From Soonwooa sp023440705 (lineage in GTDB: Bacteria > Bacteroidota > Bacteroidia > Flavobacteriales > Weeksellaceae): a stretch of DNA of 32,240 bases. Below, one piece after another: positions 24,427 to 32,223 of the stretch. Under the pieces are notes generated by a model. The model saw only the letters and a list, made by a program, of their open reading frames with translations, had not been told where the DNA came from and did no database searches. The stretch covers positions 1 to 32,240 of the forward strand of contig JAEXRP010000019.1 of the NCBI GenBank assembly GCA_023440705.1, given 5' to 3'. Each line of letters opens with the position of its first letter. Position 1 is the first letter of the stretch. The position numbers and the translations under genes were made by a program.

Positions 24427-24451
24427 GTTGATAAATTTTCAAAAAAAATCT

Positions 24452-24480
24452 TTGTCACGACATTCATTTTTTTAAATTTA
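24452..24480 (+). promoter_or_regulatory. Predicted promoter of the small secreted protein and HD hydrolase genes
   Basis: TTG (24452-24454), 18 bases, then TAAATTTA (24473-24480). It lies 19 bases before the ATG at 24500. Confidence 0.5.
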
Positions 24481-24499
24481 CTTTTTAAAACTGAATGTG

Positions 24500-24796
24500 A
24501 TGAAAACGATTCTAACTTTTATATTTATAGGAATAGGCGTGACAATTGCTGCACAAACAACGCCTAAAAAAGATTCTGTAAAGATTTTGGAAGCGAAACC
24601 TTTTACTAAATCTCCAAAATTGTCCAATAGTAATCCTTTTTATAAAAATATAGATTCTGCAAAAGCATCGCAATACAAAATGTTAAATAAGAAACCTAAA
24701 TCTGAAAATTATTCAAGTTTCAAAAAGCAAAGCAAAGTTGAGTTAACAGCTCCCAGCTTGAAATTAAAAGATTTAAAGGAAAAATCCGACAAATAG
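24500..24796 (+). CDS. Small secreted basic protein, unknown
   Basis: 98 residues with a signal peptide (MKTILTFIFIGIGVTIAAQ) and a mature part rich in Lys, Ser and Pro with little predicted structure (repeated KSPKLS/NKKPKS-type segments). I do not recognise a family. A GTG at 24497 is in frame, but the ATG at 24500 begins the standard M-K-T signal and is preferred. It is followed after 13 bases by the HD-domain gene, so the two are probably one transcript from the promoter at 24452-24480. Confidence 0.65.
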   Translation: MKTILTFIFIGIGVTIAAQTTPKKDSVKILEAKPFTKSPKLSNSNPFYKNIDSAKASQYKMLNKKPKSENYSSFKKQSKVELTAPSLKLKDLKEKSDK

Positions 24797-24809
24797 TCAA
24801 AAATCCCAA

Positions 24810-25268
24810 ATGGCAGATATTCAATTATTATATAAAGCGATTAAAATCGCACAAAAAGCGCACAAAAAACAAACCGACAAATATGATGCGCCTTATCTAG
24901 GACACGTTTTCCGCGTTATGGAAGCAGGAAAAACTATCGACGAAAAAATTGTCGGCGCATTACATGACGTTGTAGAAGATCATCCAGAATTTTCGTTCGA
25001 ATATCTTTTGGAACAAGGATTTCCTCAATATATTATCGATGCCGTAGAATGTCTTACCAAGCGCGAATCCGAAGATCCAGAACTTAATGAACCTTATGAA
25101 GATTTTGTTAAAAGAATAGAGCAAAATCCACTTGCGGTTAAAGTAAAAATCAATGATCTAAAAGACAATATGGATTTGAGACGTTTCACTCGACCTATCG
25201 AGCCGAAAGATCTAAAACGTCTTAACAAATATTTGAAAGCTTATCAGTATTTAACAAGTACCTATTAA
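24810..25268 (+). CDS. HD-domain phosphohydrolase, RelA/SpoT-hydrolase-like (MESH1-type)
   Basis: 152 residues of a stand-alone HD domain. The metal-binding and catalytic pattern is visible: AHKKQTDKYDAPYLGHVFRV (His at about 17 and 32), LHDVVEDH (about 52-59, the HD plus ED pair) and KINDLKDNMD (about 112-121). This arrangement matches the ppGpp hydrolase domain of SpoT and small alarmone hydrolases more than general HD proteins, but the substrate is not proven; other nucleotides are possible. There is no synthetase domain. Its stop overlaps that of the convergent DUF2490 gene within TTAA. Confidence 0.75.
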   Translation: MADIQLLYKAIKIAQKAHKKQTDKYDAPYLGHVFRVMEAGKTIDEKIVGALHDVVEDHPEFSFEYLLEQGFPQYIIDAVECLTKRESEDPELNEPYEDFVKRIEQNPLAVKVKINDLKDNMDLRRFTRPIEPKDLKRLNKYLKAYQYLTSTY

Positions 25269-25981
25269 TCGGCCATTGGGATATGGATGTCTTTTTCATC
25301 ATCCGATGGATCGATAGTAAAGTTAAGTGCAAAATACAAGAAATGTAGGTTGGTATTTCCTTTAGAAGCAAATTCTCTTTGGAACATATAACCTGCTGTA
25401 GCATTCATATTATCATTAAACTGATAACCAATTCCACCGAAAGTACGACTACGCTTGAAGAATTTATCTTCGGGACCAACAAAAACTTCTTCGAAAGCGT
25501 TAGCAAAAACGGTTCCTGATTGTACTTTAGTATTGTTTAATGGTAAAGTTCCACTTAGACGATAACGAAAACGTTGTGTATTCGTGTTTTCGTCTGTGAT
25601 TGAATTATGAAAAAAACGTTGCTCAGCTCTTAATCTGTGATCAAGCTTAAGACTTTTAACACGATTGGTCAATGTATATTGTAACCAAACGCGGTATTCT
25701 TCCTGAGAAATTTTGTGGTTTTTGTAAGTTCCGTATCGACCAAAACCTACGAAAGCTTGATTGTTCTTATTGATATTATAACCAATTCCTCCTTTAGCTT
25801 CGTAATAATCGATGTAAGTGTAATCTTCTATTGATCGCGTTTGAAATTCGGCATAAGCCATCCATTCTGGCGCAAACTTATACGTGAAAGACATCATGTT
25901 AAAACCAGAAAGGTTTTCCTTGTCTTGCGCTTTTCCAAAAACACTGATTAATACAACTAATGGGAACAGGAATTTTTTCAT
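25265..25981 (-). CDS. DUF2490 family outer-membrane-type protein
   Basis: 238 residues with signal peptide 1-19 (ending GKAQ) and alternating aromatic/hydrophobic strands (AYAEFQTRS, AFVGFGRYGTY, RVWLQYTL, RYRLSGTL, NATAGYMFQ, FLYFALNFTI), as expected of a small outer-membrane beta barrel; the DUF2490 family shows this pattern and ends similarly. No function is known to me. A TATCTTTG element at 25986-25993 lies only four bases before the ATG, predicting an almost leaderless transcript. It is separated from the pyruvate dehydrogenase E2 gene by a terminator. Confidence 0.8.
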   Translation of the reverse strand: MKKFLFPLVVLISVFGKAQDKENLSGFNMMSFTYKFAPEWMAYAEFQTRSIEDYTYIDYYEAKGGIGYNINKNNQAFVGFGRYGTYKNHKISQEEYRVWLQYTLTNRVKSLKLDHRLRAEQRFFHNSITDENTNTQRFRYRLSGTLPLNNTKVQSGTVFANAFEEVFVGPEDKFFKRSRTFGGIGYQFNDNMNATAGYMFQREFASKGNTNLHFLYFALNFTIDPSDDEKDIHIPMAD

Positions 25982-26011
25982 TTTGCAAAGATATTCTTTT
26001 TCTAAAATCTA

Positions 26012-26043
26012 AAAAAAAATCCTCCCGAAATTCGAGAGGATTT
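26012..26043 (-). terminator. Terminator of the pyruvate dehydrogenase E1-alpha/E2 unit
   Basis: On the minus strand a stem of about 11 pairs (26033-26043 with 26017-26027, including one G:U) followed by a long T run. It lies 28 bases past the E2 stop codon. Confidence 0.82.
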
Positions 26044-26071
26044 ATATCATAAAGATTTAGAAATCTACATT

Positions 26072-27694
26072 TTATCCCAATAAAAGAGAAAGCGGATTTT
26101 CTAAATACAATCTTAAAGTTTGTAAGAACTCAGCACCAGTTGCACCGTCCACAACTCGGTGGTCACATGCAAGTGATAACTTCATCGTGTTACCAACAAC
26201 GATTTGTCCGTCCTTAACGATTGGTTTTTCGATAATCGCACCCACAGAAAGAATTGCAGAATTCGGTTGGTTGATGATTGACGTAAATGTCTCAATACCG
26301 AACATTCCAAGGTTAGAAACTGAGAAAGTAGAACCTTCCATTTCGTTAGCCTTAAGACCTTTATTCTTTGCTCTACCAGCCATGTCCTTAACCGAAGCAG
26401 AGATTTGATTATAGTTCATATAATCTGCATTCTTAAGAACCGGAACAACCAATCCGTCAGGAATTGCAACCGCAACCCCAACGTTGATATTACCGTGGTG
26501 GATAATCTTATCACCAGCCCAAGATGAGTTAACTTGTGGATGCTTTCTAAGTGCCATCGCAGTCGCTTTGATAATCATATCATTGAAAGATACTTTCGTA
26601 TCAGGAATGCTGTTGATTTCTTTACGCGCTTGGATCGCTTTATCCATATTAATCTCAACCATTAGATAGTAATGCGGTGCCGTGAATTTACTTTCAGCAA
26701 GGCGTTTTGCAATAATATTTCTAACTTGAGAATTTACAGTTTCTGTATCTTCACCTGGAGTGAAATTAAGCGCTGGTGCAGCAACAACTTTTGGTGCATC
26801 TGCAGAACTAGCAGCTTTAGCAGGTGCTTGATAATTTTCAATATCTTTTTTAACGATACGTCCACCTTCACCAGAACCTTGTACCGATTGAAGATCGATA
26901 CCTTTATCCTCAGCCATTTTTTTAGCTAAAGGCGAAATATGAACACGCTCTCCATTTGCACTAGCTTGTACAGGAGCAACCTCTGTTGATGTCGTTGCAG
27001 CTGGAGTTGTTGGAGCTTGCGTTTGCGTTGTTTGCACTGGCGCAGCAACAGGTTTTCCACCTCCTGCAACAACCGCAGAAACATCAGTCCCCGCAGGTCC
27101 GATAATTGCTAAAATCTTATCAACTTCCGCAGCATCACCTTCCGCAACACCTTGGTATAATAAAGTTCCATTGAACTCAGATTCAAAATCTTGAACCGCT
27201 TTATCTGTTTCAATTTCTGCAAGGATATCACCTTCTTTAACCGCATCACCAACAGCTTTGTGCCATTTAGCCACTTTTCCTTCCGTCATTGTATCAGAAA
27301 GTCTTGGCATCGTGATAACCTCTACGCCTTCTGGCATTGTAGCAGCAGACGCTTCAGTAGATGCAGCAGTAGTTTCCGCTTTTGGAGCTTCCTCAGTTTT
27401 AGTTTCAGTAGCTGGCGCAGATGTAGCACCACCAATAAGACCAGAAATGTCTTCTCCTTGGTTACCGATAATTGCTAAAACATTGTCAACAGGTGCTTGC
27501 GCACCTTCTTCAACACCGATATATAATAAAGTTCCGTTAAATTCAGATTCAAAATCCTGAACGGCTTTATCAGTTTCAATTTCTGCTAAGATATCGCCTT
27601 CTTTAACTTGGTCTCCAACTTTCTTGTGCCATTTGGAAACTTTTCCTTCTGTCATCGTATCCGACAGACGAGGCATTGTGATTACTTCAGCCAT
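26072..27694 (-). CDS. Pyruvate dehydrogenase complex E2, dihydrolipoamide acetyltransferase
   Basis: The core of the pyruvate dehydrogenase complex, transferring acetyl groups from lipoamide to CoA. 540 residues: lipoyl domain 1 (1-78, lipoylated Lys43 in ETDKAVQDFE), Ala/Thr/Glu linker, lipoyl domain 2 (about 122-200, Lys165 in the same motif), Ala/Pro/Thr linker, E1/E3-binding domain (about 250-290, HISPLAKKMAEDKGID) and the catalytic domain with the DHRVVDGATG active-site motif near the C-terminus. The two lipoyl domains are nearly identical, a recent or conserved internal duplication. It follows the E1-alpha gene on the same strand; E1-beta and E3 are not in the window. Confidence 0.94.
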   Translation of the reverse strand: MAEVITMPRLSDTMTEGKVSKWHKKVGDQVKEGDILAEIETDKAVQDFESEFNGTLLYIGVEEGAQAPVDNVLAIIGNQGEDISGLIGGATSAPATETKTEEAPKAETTAASTEASAATMPEGVEVITMPRLSDTMTEGKVAKWHKAVGDAVKEGDILAEIETDKAVQDFESEFNGTLLYQGVAEGDAAEVDKILAIIGPAGTDVSAVVAGGGKPVAAPVQTTQTQAPTTPAATTSTEVAPVQASANGERVHISPLAKKMAEDKGIDLQSVQGSGEGGRIVKKDIENYQAPAKAASSADAPKVVAAPALNFTPGEDTETVNSQVRNIIAKRLAESKFTAPHYYLMVEINMDKAIQARKEINSIPDTKVSFNDMIIKATAMALRKHPQVNSSWAGDKIIHHGNINVGVAVAIPDGLVVPVLKNADYMNYNQISASVKDMAGRAKNKGLKANEMEGSTFSVSNLGMFGIETFTSIINQPNSAILSVGAIIEKPIVKDGQIVVGNTMKLSLACDHRVVDGATGAEFLQTLRLYLENPLSLLLG

Positions 27695-27705
27695 ATATTT
27701 TTATT

Positions 27706-27768
27706 GATTTGAGATTCGAGATTCGAGATTTGAAATTCATTGAAAGTCAAACATCAAACCCCAAATTA
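27706..27768. repeat. Nine-unit 7-base-period array between E1-alpha and E2
   Basis: GATTTGA, GATTCGA, GATTCGA, GATTTGA (27706-27733), then in unbroken register AATTCAT, TGAAAGT, CAAACAT, CAAACCC, CAAATTA. The outer blocks are clear repeats with different units, and the register is kept through the middle. Confidence 0.72.
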
Positions 27769-27774
27769 ATAATT

Positions 27775-28779
27775 TTAGTTATTTTCTAATTTATCTAAGA
27801 ATGGATAATCCGGTGTCGCATATACGAAATCGTAAACTTGTGACAAATCTGGATACGGAGAATTCTCCATGAACTCAACACATTCATCAACAAAAGCTCT
27901 AGATTTTTCGTCAATAGCTTCCAACTCTGCTTCTGTAGCCCAATTATTTTCTAAAAGTCTATGTTTTACAATCTCGATTGGATCATCTTTTTTGTGTTCT
28001 GCAACTTCGTCTTTACTTCTGTAAGGCTCCGCATCAGACATAGAGTGACCTCTGTAACGATAAGTTCTAGCTTCGATAAAGGTTGGCCCATCACCACGTC
28101 TTGCTCTTTCAATCGCTTCAAAAGCAGCTTCTGCAACTTTCTCAGGATCCATCGCATCGATAGGTAGACAAGGCATTTCATAACCTAAACCTAATTTGTA
28201 AATATCTTCGTGGTTAGCTGTTCTTTTAACAGAAGTTCCCATCGCGTATTGGTTGTTTTCACAAACGAAAACTACAGGAAGTTTCCAATTCATTGCCATA
28301 TTGAAAGTCTCATGCAAAGCACCTTGACGTACTGCACCATCTCCCATAAAACAAATATTAACAGCTTTTCTGTCAAAATATTTATCTGCAAAAGCGATAC
28401 CTGCTCCCAAAGGAATTTGTCCACCTACAATACCATGACCTCCATAAAAACGGTGTTCTTTGCTGAAAATATGCATCGATCCACCCATACCTTTAGACGT
28501 ACCAGTCGCTTTACCACAAAGTTCAGCAAGGATTCTTTTAGGATCAACGCCCATTGCCATTGGATGAATATGACAACGATATGCTGTAATCATACTATCT
28601 TTTGATAAATCCATAGCATGGGTAAAACCTGCAGGAATTGCCTCTTGTCCGTTATATAAATGTAAAAAACCTCTGATTTTTTGTTTTAAGTAAAGAGAAC
28701 GGCATTTGTCTTCAAACCTTCTCCACATCGTCATATCCTCGTACCATTTAAGGTAAATCTCTTTGGAAAATTCTTTCAT
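27775..28779 (-). CDS. pdhA: Pyruvate dehydrogenase E1 component, alpha subunit
   Basis: Thiamine-diphosphate-dependent subunit of the E1 alpha2beta2 enzyme that decarboxylates pyruvate and reductively acetylates the E2 lipoyl group. 334 residues, normal length. Motifs: FLHLYNGQEAI (about 38-48), GKGMGGSMHIF-type loop (about 96-105, with the conserved His), and the ThDP motif GDGAVRQGALHETFNMA ending in CENN (about 147-176); the phosphorylation-loop-like region YRYRGHSMSD follows at about 242-251. It precedes the E2 gene by 80 bases, mostly 7-base repeats. A TATTTTTG -7 element lies at 28799-28806. The beta subunit must be encoded elsewhere. Confidence 0.94.
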   Translation of the reverse strand: MKEFSKEIYLKWYEDMTMWRRFEDKCRSLYLKQKIRGFLHLYNGQEAIPAGFTHAMDLSKDSMITAYRCHIHPMAMGVDPKRILAELCGKATGTSKGMGGSMHIFSKEHRFYGGHGIVGGQIPLGAGIAFADKYFDRKAVNICFMGDGAVRQGALHETFNMAMNWKLPVVFVCENNQYAMGTSVKRTANHEDIYKLGLGYEMPCLPIDAMDPEKVAEAAFEAIERARRGDGPTFIEARTYRYRGHSMSDAEPYRSKDEVAEHKKDDPIEIVKHRLLENNWATEAELEAIDEKSRAFVDECVEFMENSPYPDLSQVYDFVYATPDYPFLDKLENN

Positions 28780-28941
28780 ATGATTTCGAAATATTTAGCA
28801 AAAATAAGAAAATATCTTTAGTTATTAATAGTGTTATGCTTAAATTAATATCTAGCCACTATCGATAAAATTAATTAACTAAAAGATGATTTATTTTAAA
28901 TTTCTAAAATGTAAATTGCAACATAATCTTTATTTTAAAAA

Positions 28942-29535
28942 ATGACAGACAACCCAACTTCGGATTCACTTTTAATAAAAATTTCAAAAGTTATATCGAA
29001 TTTTTTCAATCCGATTGTATCGTTAATCATCTATTATATTGTTCTCACCTATACGCCACATGCGAGTAATCTCGACGTTACCAATTTCTTCCCTATTCTC
29101 TTTATCCTTGTTATACCAGTTGTGGTTTGGATAGTTTGGAACGTCAAAAAAGGACATTACACCAACATGGATGTTTCCAACAGAAAGCAACGAAACAGCC
29201 TGTACATCGTCATTGTCATCCTTTGCGCGATTTATCTAGCTTACGAATTTTTTAGAAACGGAAACAAAGACACGACAGTTTTTTTTCTTTTGATATTGTT
29301 GATTTTGATGCAGATTAGCAACTTCTTTATTAAAAGCTCAATGCACACTTCTCTAAACCTTTTTGTTGCATTTTTATTTTTAAAATTCAGTTTGCCTTGG
29401 GGAATATTTTGGATAATTTTATCAATTATCATCGGCATTACAAGAATTATATTAAAAAGACATACCTTAGCAGAAGTCATTTCTGGAGCGGTATTGGGAA
29501 GCTTGGTCGGATTGGCTTATTATTTTGTAATCTAA
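28942..29535 (+). CDS. PAP2-like membrane phosphatase family protein
   Basis: 197 residues with about six hydrophobic segments, the last few enclosing TRIILKRHTLAEVISG (about 171-186). In the PAP2 family the third motif is SR-x5-H-x3-D; here Arg, His and Glu occupy those positions with the right spacing. The first motif (K-x6-RP) is only weakly suggested by NRKQRNS, and no clear second motif (PSGH) can be seen, so the protein may be a divergent or inactive member. Possible substrates would be undecaprenyl pyrophosphate or other lipid phosphates. The BlaI-type gene follows after 10 bases and is probably co-transcribed. Confidence 0.7.
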   Translation: MTDNPTSDSLLIKISKVISNFFNPIVSLIIYYIVLTYTPHASNLDVTNFFPILFILVIPVVVWIVWNVKKGHYTNMDVSNRKQRNSLYIVIVILCAIYLAYEFFRNGNKDTTVFFLLILLILMQISNFFIKSSMHTSLNLFVAFLFLKFSLPWGIFWIILSIIIGITRIILKRHTLAEVISGAVLGSLVGLAYYFVI

Positions 29536-29545
29536 AAATAGAAAT

Positions 29546-30070
29546 ATGAAAATTCTTAGTTTGACAAGTTCGGAAGAACAACTCATGTTAGTGATTTGGA
29601 ATTTGGAAGCAGCCTTTATGAAAGACATCATGACGGCTTATCCAGAACCGAAACCGCATCAAAATACAGTTTCGACATTTTTGAAAATTTTAGTTGAAAA
29701 AAATTATTTAAAAATTGAAAAGAAAGGTCGTATCTTTAAATATATTCCTAAAATAAACTTTGAGGATTATCGAAAATTCCAGTTAGAAAATTTATTAGAA
29801 ATATTTTATCATAATGATGTTGATCTTCTTCTTAAAGACTTAAAAGTCCCTGAAAAAGCTATAGAAATTGAAGAAAAAAGCATCGCAGAAATCATCGAAG
29901 AAACGACGCAATCCAATGACGAAGCTTTACAAAAAGACATCGAGATACTAGACGCACAAGTCCTTACGCTAGACACGCCATCCGAAAAATCTGGTAAAAA
30001 GAAAAAAGACAAAAAGGACAAGGAGAAAAAAGAAAAGAAGAAAAACAAGCATAAAAAAAGCGATTCCTAA
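29546..30070 (+). CDS. BlaI/MecI-type transcriptional regulator with Lys-rich tail
   Basis: 174 residues. Residues about 5-75 form a winged helix-turn-helix of the BlaI/MecI/CopY family (LTSSEEQLMLVIWNLEAAFMK, then HQNTVSTFLKILVEKNYLKIEKKGRIFKYIP). In BlaI-type systems the partner is an M56 membrane protease sensor; none is next to it here, and the neighbour is a PAP2-like gene instead. The middle is acidic. The last 28 residues (about 147-174) are almost all Lys with some Asp/Glu/Ser, unlike the usual family, which ends near residue 125. The tail could aid DNA binding; that is inference. The stop codon lies in the terminator loop. Confidence 0.82.
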   Translation: MKILSLTSSEEQLMLVIWNLEAAFMKDIMTAYPEPKPHQNTVSTFLKILVEKNYLKIEKKGRIFKYIPKINFEDYRKFQLENLLEIFYHNDVDLLLKDLKVPEKAIEIEEKSIAEIIEETTQSNDEALQKDIEILDAQVLTLDTPSEKSGKKKKDKKDKEKKEKKKNKHKKSDS

Positions 30071-30084
30071 GAATCGCTTTTTTA
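30053..30084. terminator. Bidirectional terminator overlapping the BlaI-type stop codon
   Basis: A 14-bp stem (30053-30066 with 30071-30084) around CTAA; the TAA of the loop is the stop codon of the BlaI-type gene. T runs occur on both strands, so it also serves the RRM gene on the minus strand (stop at 30100). Confidence 0.85.
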
Positions 30085-30099
30085 TCTTTTAATGATATT

Positions 30100-30426
30100 T
30101 TACCAACGGTTACCACCACGGTTTCCACCGTTGTTACCATAACCACCACCTCTATTATTATCAAATGATCTTCTTGGTTTTTCTTCTCTTGGTCTAGCTT
30201 CGCTAACGTTAAGAGTTTTACCGTTAAAATCTTGTTGGTTAAGCGCTTCAATAGCTTGCTTAGCCTCAGCGTCGTTTGGCATTTCTACGAAACCGAATCC
30301 TTTAGATCTTCCAGTTTCTCGATCCATAATGATCTTTGCAGAAGTAACTTCTCCTTGATTTTGGAATAATTCTAACAACTGCTCTTCTTTAGTTGCGTAA
30401 TTGATGTTTGAAACAAAAATGTTCAT
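30100..30426 (-). CDS. Single-RRM RNA-binding protein with Gly-rich tail
   Basis: 108 residues. One RNA-recognition motif (1-80) with RNP2 IFVSNI (3-8) and RNP1 KGFGFVEM (about 43-50), both with the aromatic or aliphatic residues that stack on RNA bases. The tail (about 85-108) is Arg/Gly/Asn-rich, with RGG-like GNRGGNRW at the end. Such small RRM proteins are common in Bacteroidota, where they are candidate RNA chaperones or global post-transcriptional regulators in organisms that lack Hfq. The 184-base divergent region upstream would give it a long leader, or hold promoters for both directions. Confidence 0.93.
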   Translation of the reverse strand: MNIFVSNINYATKEEQLLELFQNQGEVTSAKIIMDRETGRSKGFGFVEMPNDAEAKQAIEALNQQDFNGKTLNVSEARPREEKPRRSFDNNRGGGYGNNGGNRGGNRW

Positions 30427-30567
30427 TGTATAAAAAAATTAAATTGGTATAAAAAATTTGTTGTTATAAGGAGAAAACAACAACTGACTGAACACTTGGA
30501 TTTCGACTATAAAAACATTGCAATTTACACTTTATTTTCAATTCACCTACTATTTTAAAAAAAATTA

Positions 30568-30595
30568 TTGATTAATTAATTCTTTTATAAATTTG
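30568..30595 (+). promoter_or_regulatory. Predicted promoter of the beta-helix gene
   Basis: TTG (30568-30570), 17 bases, then TAAATTTG (30588-30595), followed by the ATG at 30611. Confidence 0.5.
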
Positions 30596-30610
30596 ATTTA
30601 AAATTTAGTT

Positions 30611-32092
30611 ATGAAAAAGACCTTTACACTTTTCGCTGCAGTAGCCTATTTTGGGCTCAATGCGCAATTTACAAGTCCTAATACTGGGATAACTTATAAT
30701 TTAACAAGTCTAGCACAAGCCGCTGCAGGAACTGTTACTAACAATGGTGATCATTTTTTAATCTCCCAAAATGTAACGATTTCTGCCAACGACAAGCTTA
30801 TAATCGACGAAAACACAACCGTAAAACTTAGTAAAGACGTCATGCTTTTCGTTTTTGGACAATATCAAACCAATGCAACACAACTAATTTATACCACAAA
30901 TATTGCTGGTGAAGCTTACAAAGGTATCCGTTTCGAAGACACTTCTAGTGTTAGTCTAAAAAATACGACCATCGAAAACGGAGGCGGACTTCGTGTCAAC
31001 ACATCTAATTTTGTAATGGACAATTGTATTGTTAAAAATAACCAAACTGTTACTGGTGGCGCAGCTTCTAGCGCAGCAATTCAGTTTGGAAGCACTACTG
31101 GAATTTCGATTACAAACTCACAATTTTTAGAAAATGTAGGATCAGCGATAGGTTCTGGCGCTAACATCAGCGTATCCGGAATTATCGATAACAACTACTT
31201 TTACGGAAACAATACAAGTAATCAGAACCGTCCGCAAATTAATATGGGACCTGGCGGAAGTGCCGGAATTATCATCACAAACAACCAAATTATTGGTAAC
31301 CGAAATCTTCCTATGACAGGCGGAATTTCGGCTTCGGCACTTATCGGTGGCGCTAACAATGTTAAAATCGAAAACAACAGTATTCGTGATAATCGCTACG
31401 GAATAACAGTTGCTGGGAACTCATCATACGGAACCGTTGCTAAAAACATTATCGAAAATAACAATACCCAAAACGACCCAATGCTTGGCGGCAGCGGCAT
31501 CAACTTTATCGGGAGTGGCACCACAGTGATGGATGTTAAAGTCAGCGAAAACCAACTTCGCGGAAATCTTTGGGGCGTAACTTTACAAGGAACAGCACAA
31601 GCTAACTTTGGAAGCGATGTGTCTGGTAAAGAAAATATCGGTAAAAATATTTTTAAAGATAATATTAATAACGGCGTGACTTACGCGCTTTTTAACAATA
31701 CACCGAATAATTTGGAGGCTAAATTCAACTGCTGGAGAGAGGGCGAATTATCAAATGACACCATGGTTGAAGATGTTGTAACGCACCAGGTTGATGATAC
31801 TAAATATGGTTTGGTTAATTTTAAACCTTATGACTGCGCTGCAACACAAGCTGTTAATGATGTTAATAAATTAAAACTGCAAATATATCCGAATCCAAGT
31901 CAGGGTGATTTTAGTTTTAAGTCAGAAACTTCTGGAAATATTGCTGTTACGGATCTTTCAGGAAAGTTAATCCATTCTGCAATTGTTGTAAAAGGAGAAA
32001 ATAAAATTTCTTTAAAAGCAGCTCCAGGCGTTTATATTCTAAATTTCAACAACGGAACTTCGAAAGCATCAAGTAAAATTGTTGTTAAGTAA
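30611..32092 (+). CDS. Secreted right-handed beta-helix protein with T9SS type A sorting domain
   Basis: 493 residues. Signal peptide 1-19 (ending LNAQ). From about 60 to 370 there are many short repeats of the parallel beta-helix type (SVSLKNTTIENGG, NFVMDNCIVKNNQT, GISITNSQFLENVG, NVKIENNSIRDNRYG, YGTVAKNIIENNNT), each with the I/V-x-N-N-x-I pattern of one coil. Such folds often bind or cleave polysaccharides, but no catalytic site is evident. Residues about 418-493 are a type A sorting domain (IYPNPSQGDF, DLSGKLI, GVYILNF, closing KIVVK). It is a single-gene unit with a terminator. Confidence 0.86.
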   Translation: MKKTFTLFAAVAYFGLNAQFTSPNTGITYNLTSLAQAAAGTVTNNGDHFLISQNVTISANDKLIIDENTTVKLSKDVMLFVFGQYQTNATQLIYTTNIAGEAYKGIRFEDTSSVSLKNTTIENGGGLRVNTSNFVMDNCIVKNNQTVTGGAASSAAIQFGSTTGISITNSQFLENVGSAIGSGANISVSGIIDNNYFYGNNTSNQNRPQINMGPGGSAGIIITNNQIIGNRNLPMTGGISASALIGGANNVKIENNSIRDNRYGITVAGNSSYGTVAKNIIENNNTQNDPMLGGSGINFIGSGTTVMDVKVSENQLRGNLWGVTLQGTAQANFGSDVSGKENIGKNIFKDNINNGVTYALFNNTPNNLEAKFNCWREGELSNDTMVEDVVTHQVDDTKYGLVNFKPYDCAATQAVNDVNKLKLQIYPNPSQGDFSFKSETSGNIAVTDLSGKLIHSAIVVKGENKISLKAAPGVYILNFNNGTSKASSKIVVK

Positions 32093-32114
32093 CTTTTAGA
32101 AACAAAAAACTATC

Positions 32115-32148
32115 AATCGGTGGAATTTAATTTCGCCGATTTTTTTTG
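32115..32148 (+). terminator. Terminator of the beta-helix gene
   Basis: AATCGG (32115-32120) pairs with CCGATT (32136-32141), extended inward by further pairs including G:U, and is followed by a run of eight T. Confidence 0.8.
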
Positions 32149-32223
32149 ATTAAATTTAATAATAGTCAAAAAACTAACAATAGCGCCAATTTCTTATATT
32201 TACGTATTAAACGAAAAATGTAG

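Noticed and set aside
26484..27560. Several plus-strand frames opposite the pyruvate dehydrogenase E2 gene
   Set aside because: They are mirror frames of a strongly conserved gene; their translations lack family motifs.
28210..28605. 131-codon plus-strand frame within pdhA
   Set aside because: It is antisense to the ThDP-binding region of pdhA, Cys/His-rich only because of the complement of conserved codons.
29964..30251. 95-codon minus-strand frame spanning the RRM gene tail and the end of the BlaI-type gene
   Set aside because: It crosses a strong bidirectional terminator and uses the wrong frame of the Gly-rich tail; the RRM frame at 30100-30426 is clearly the coding one.
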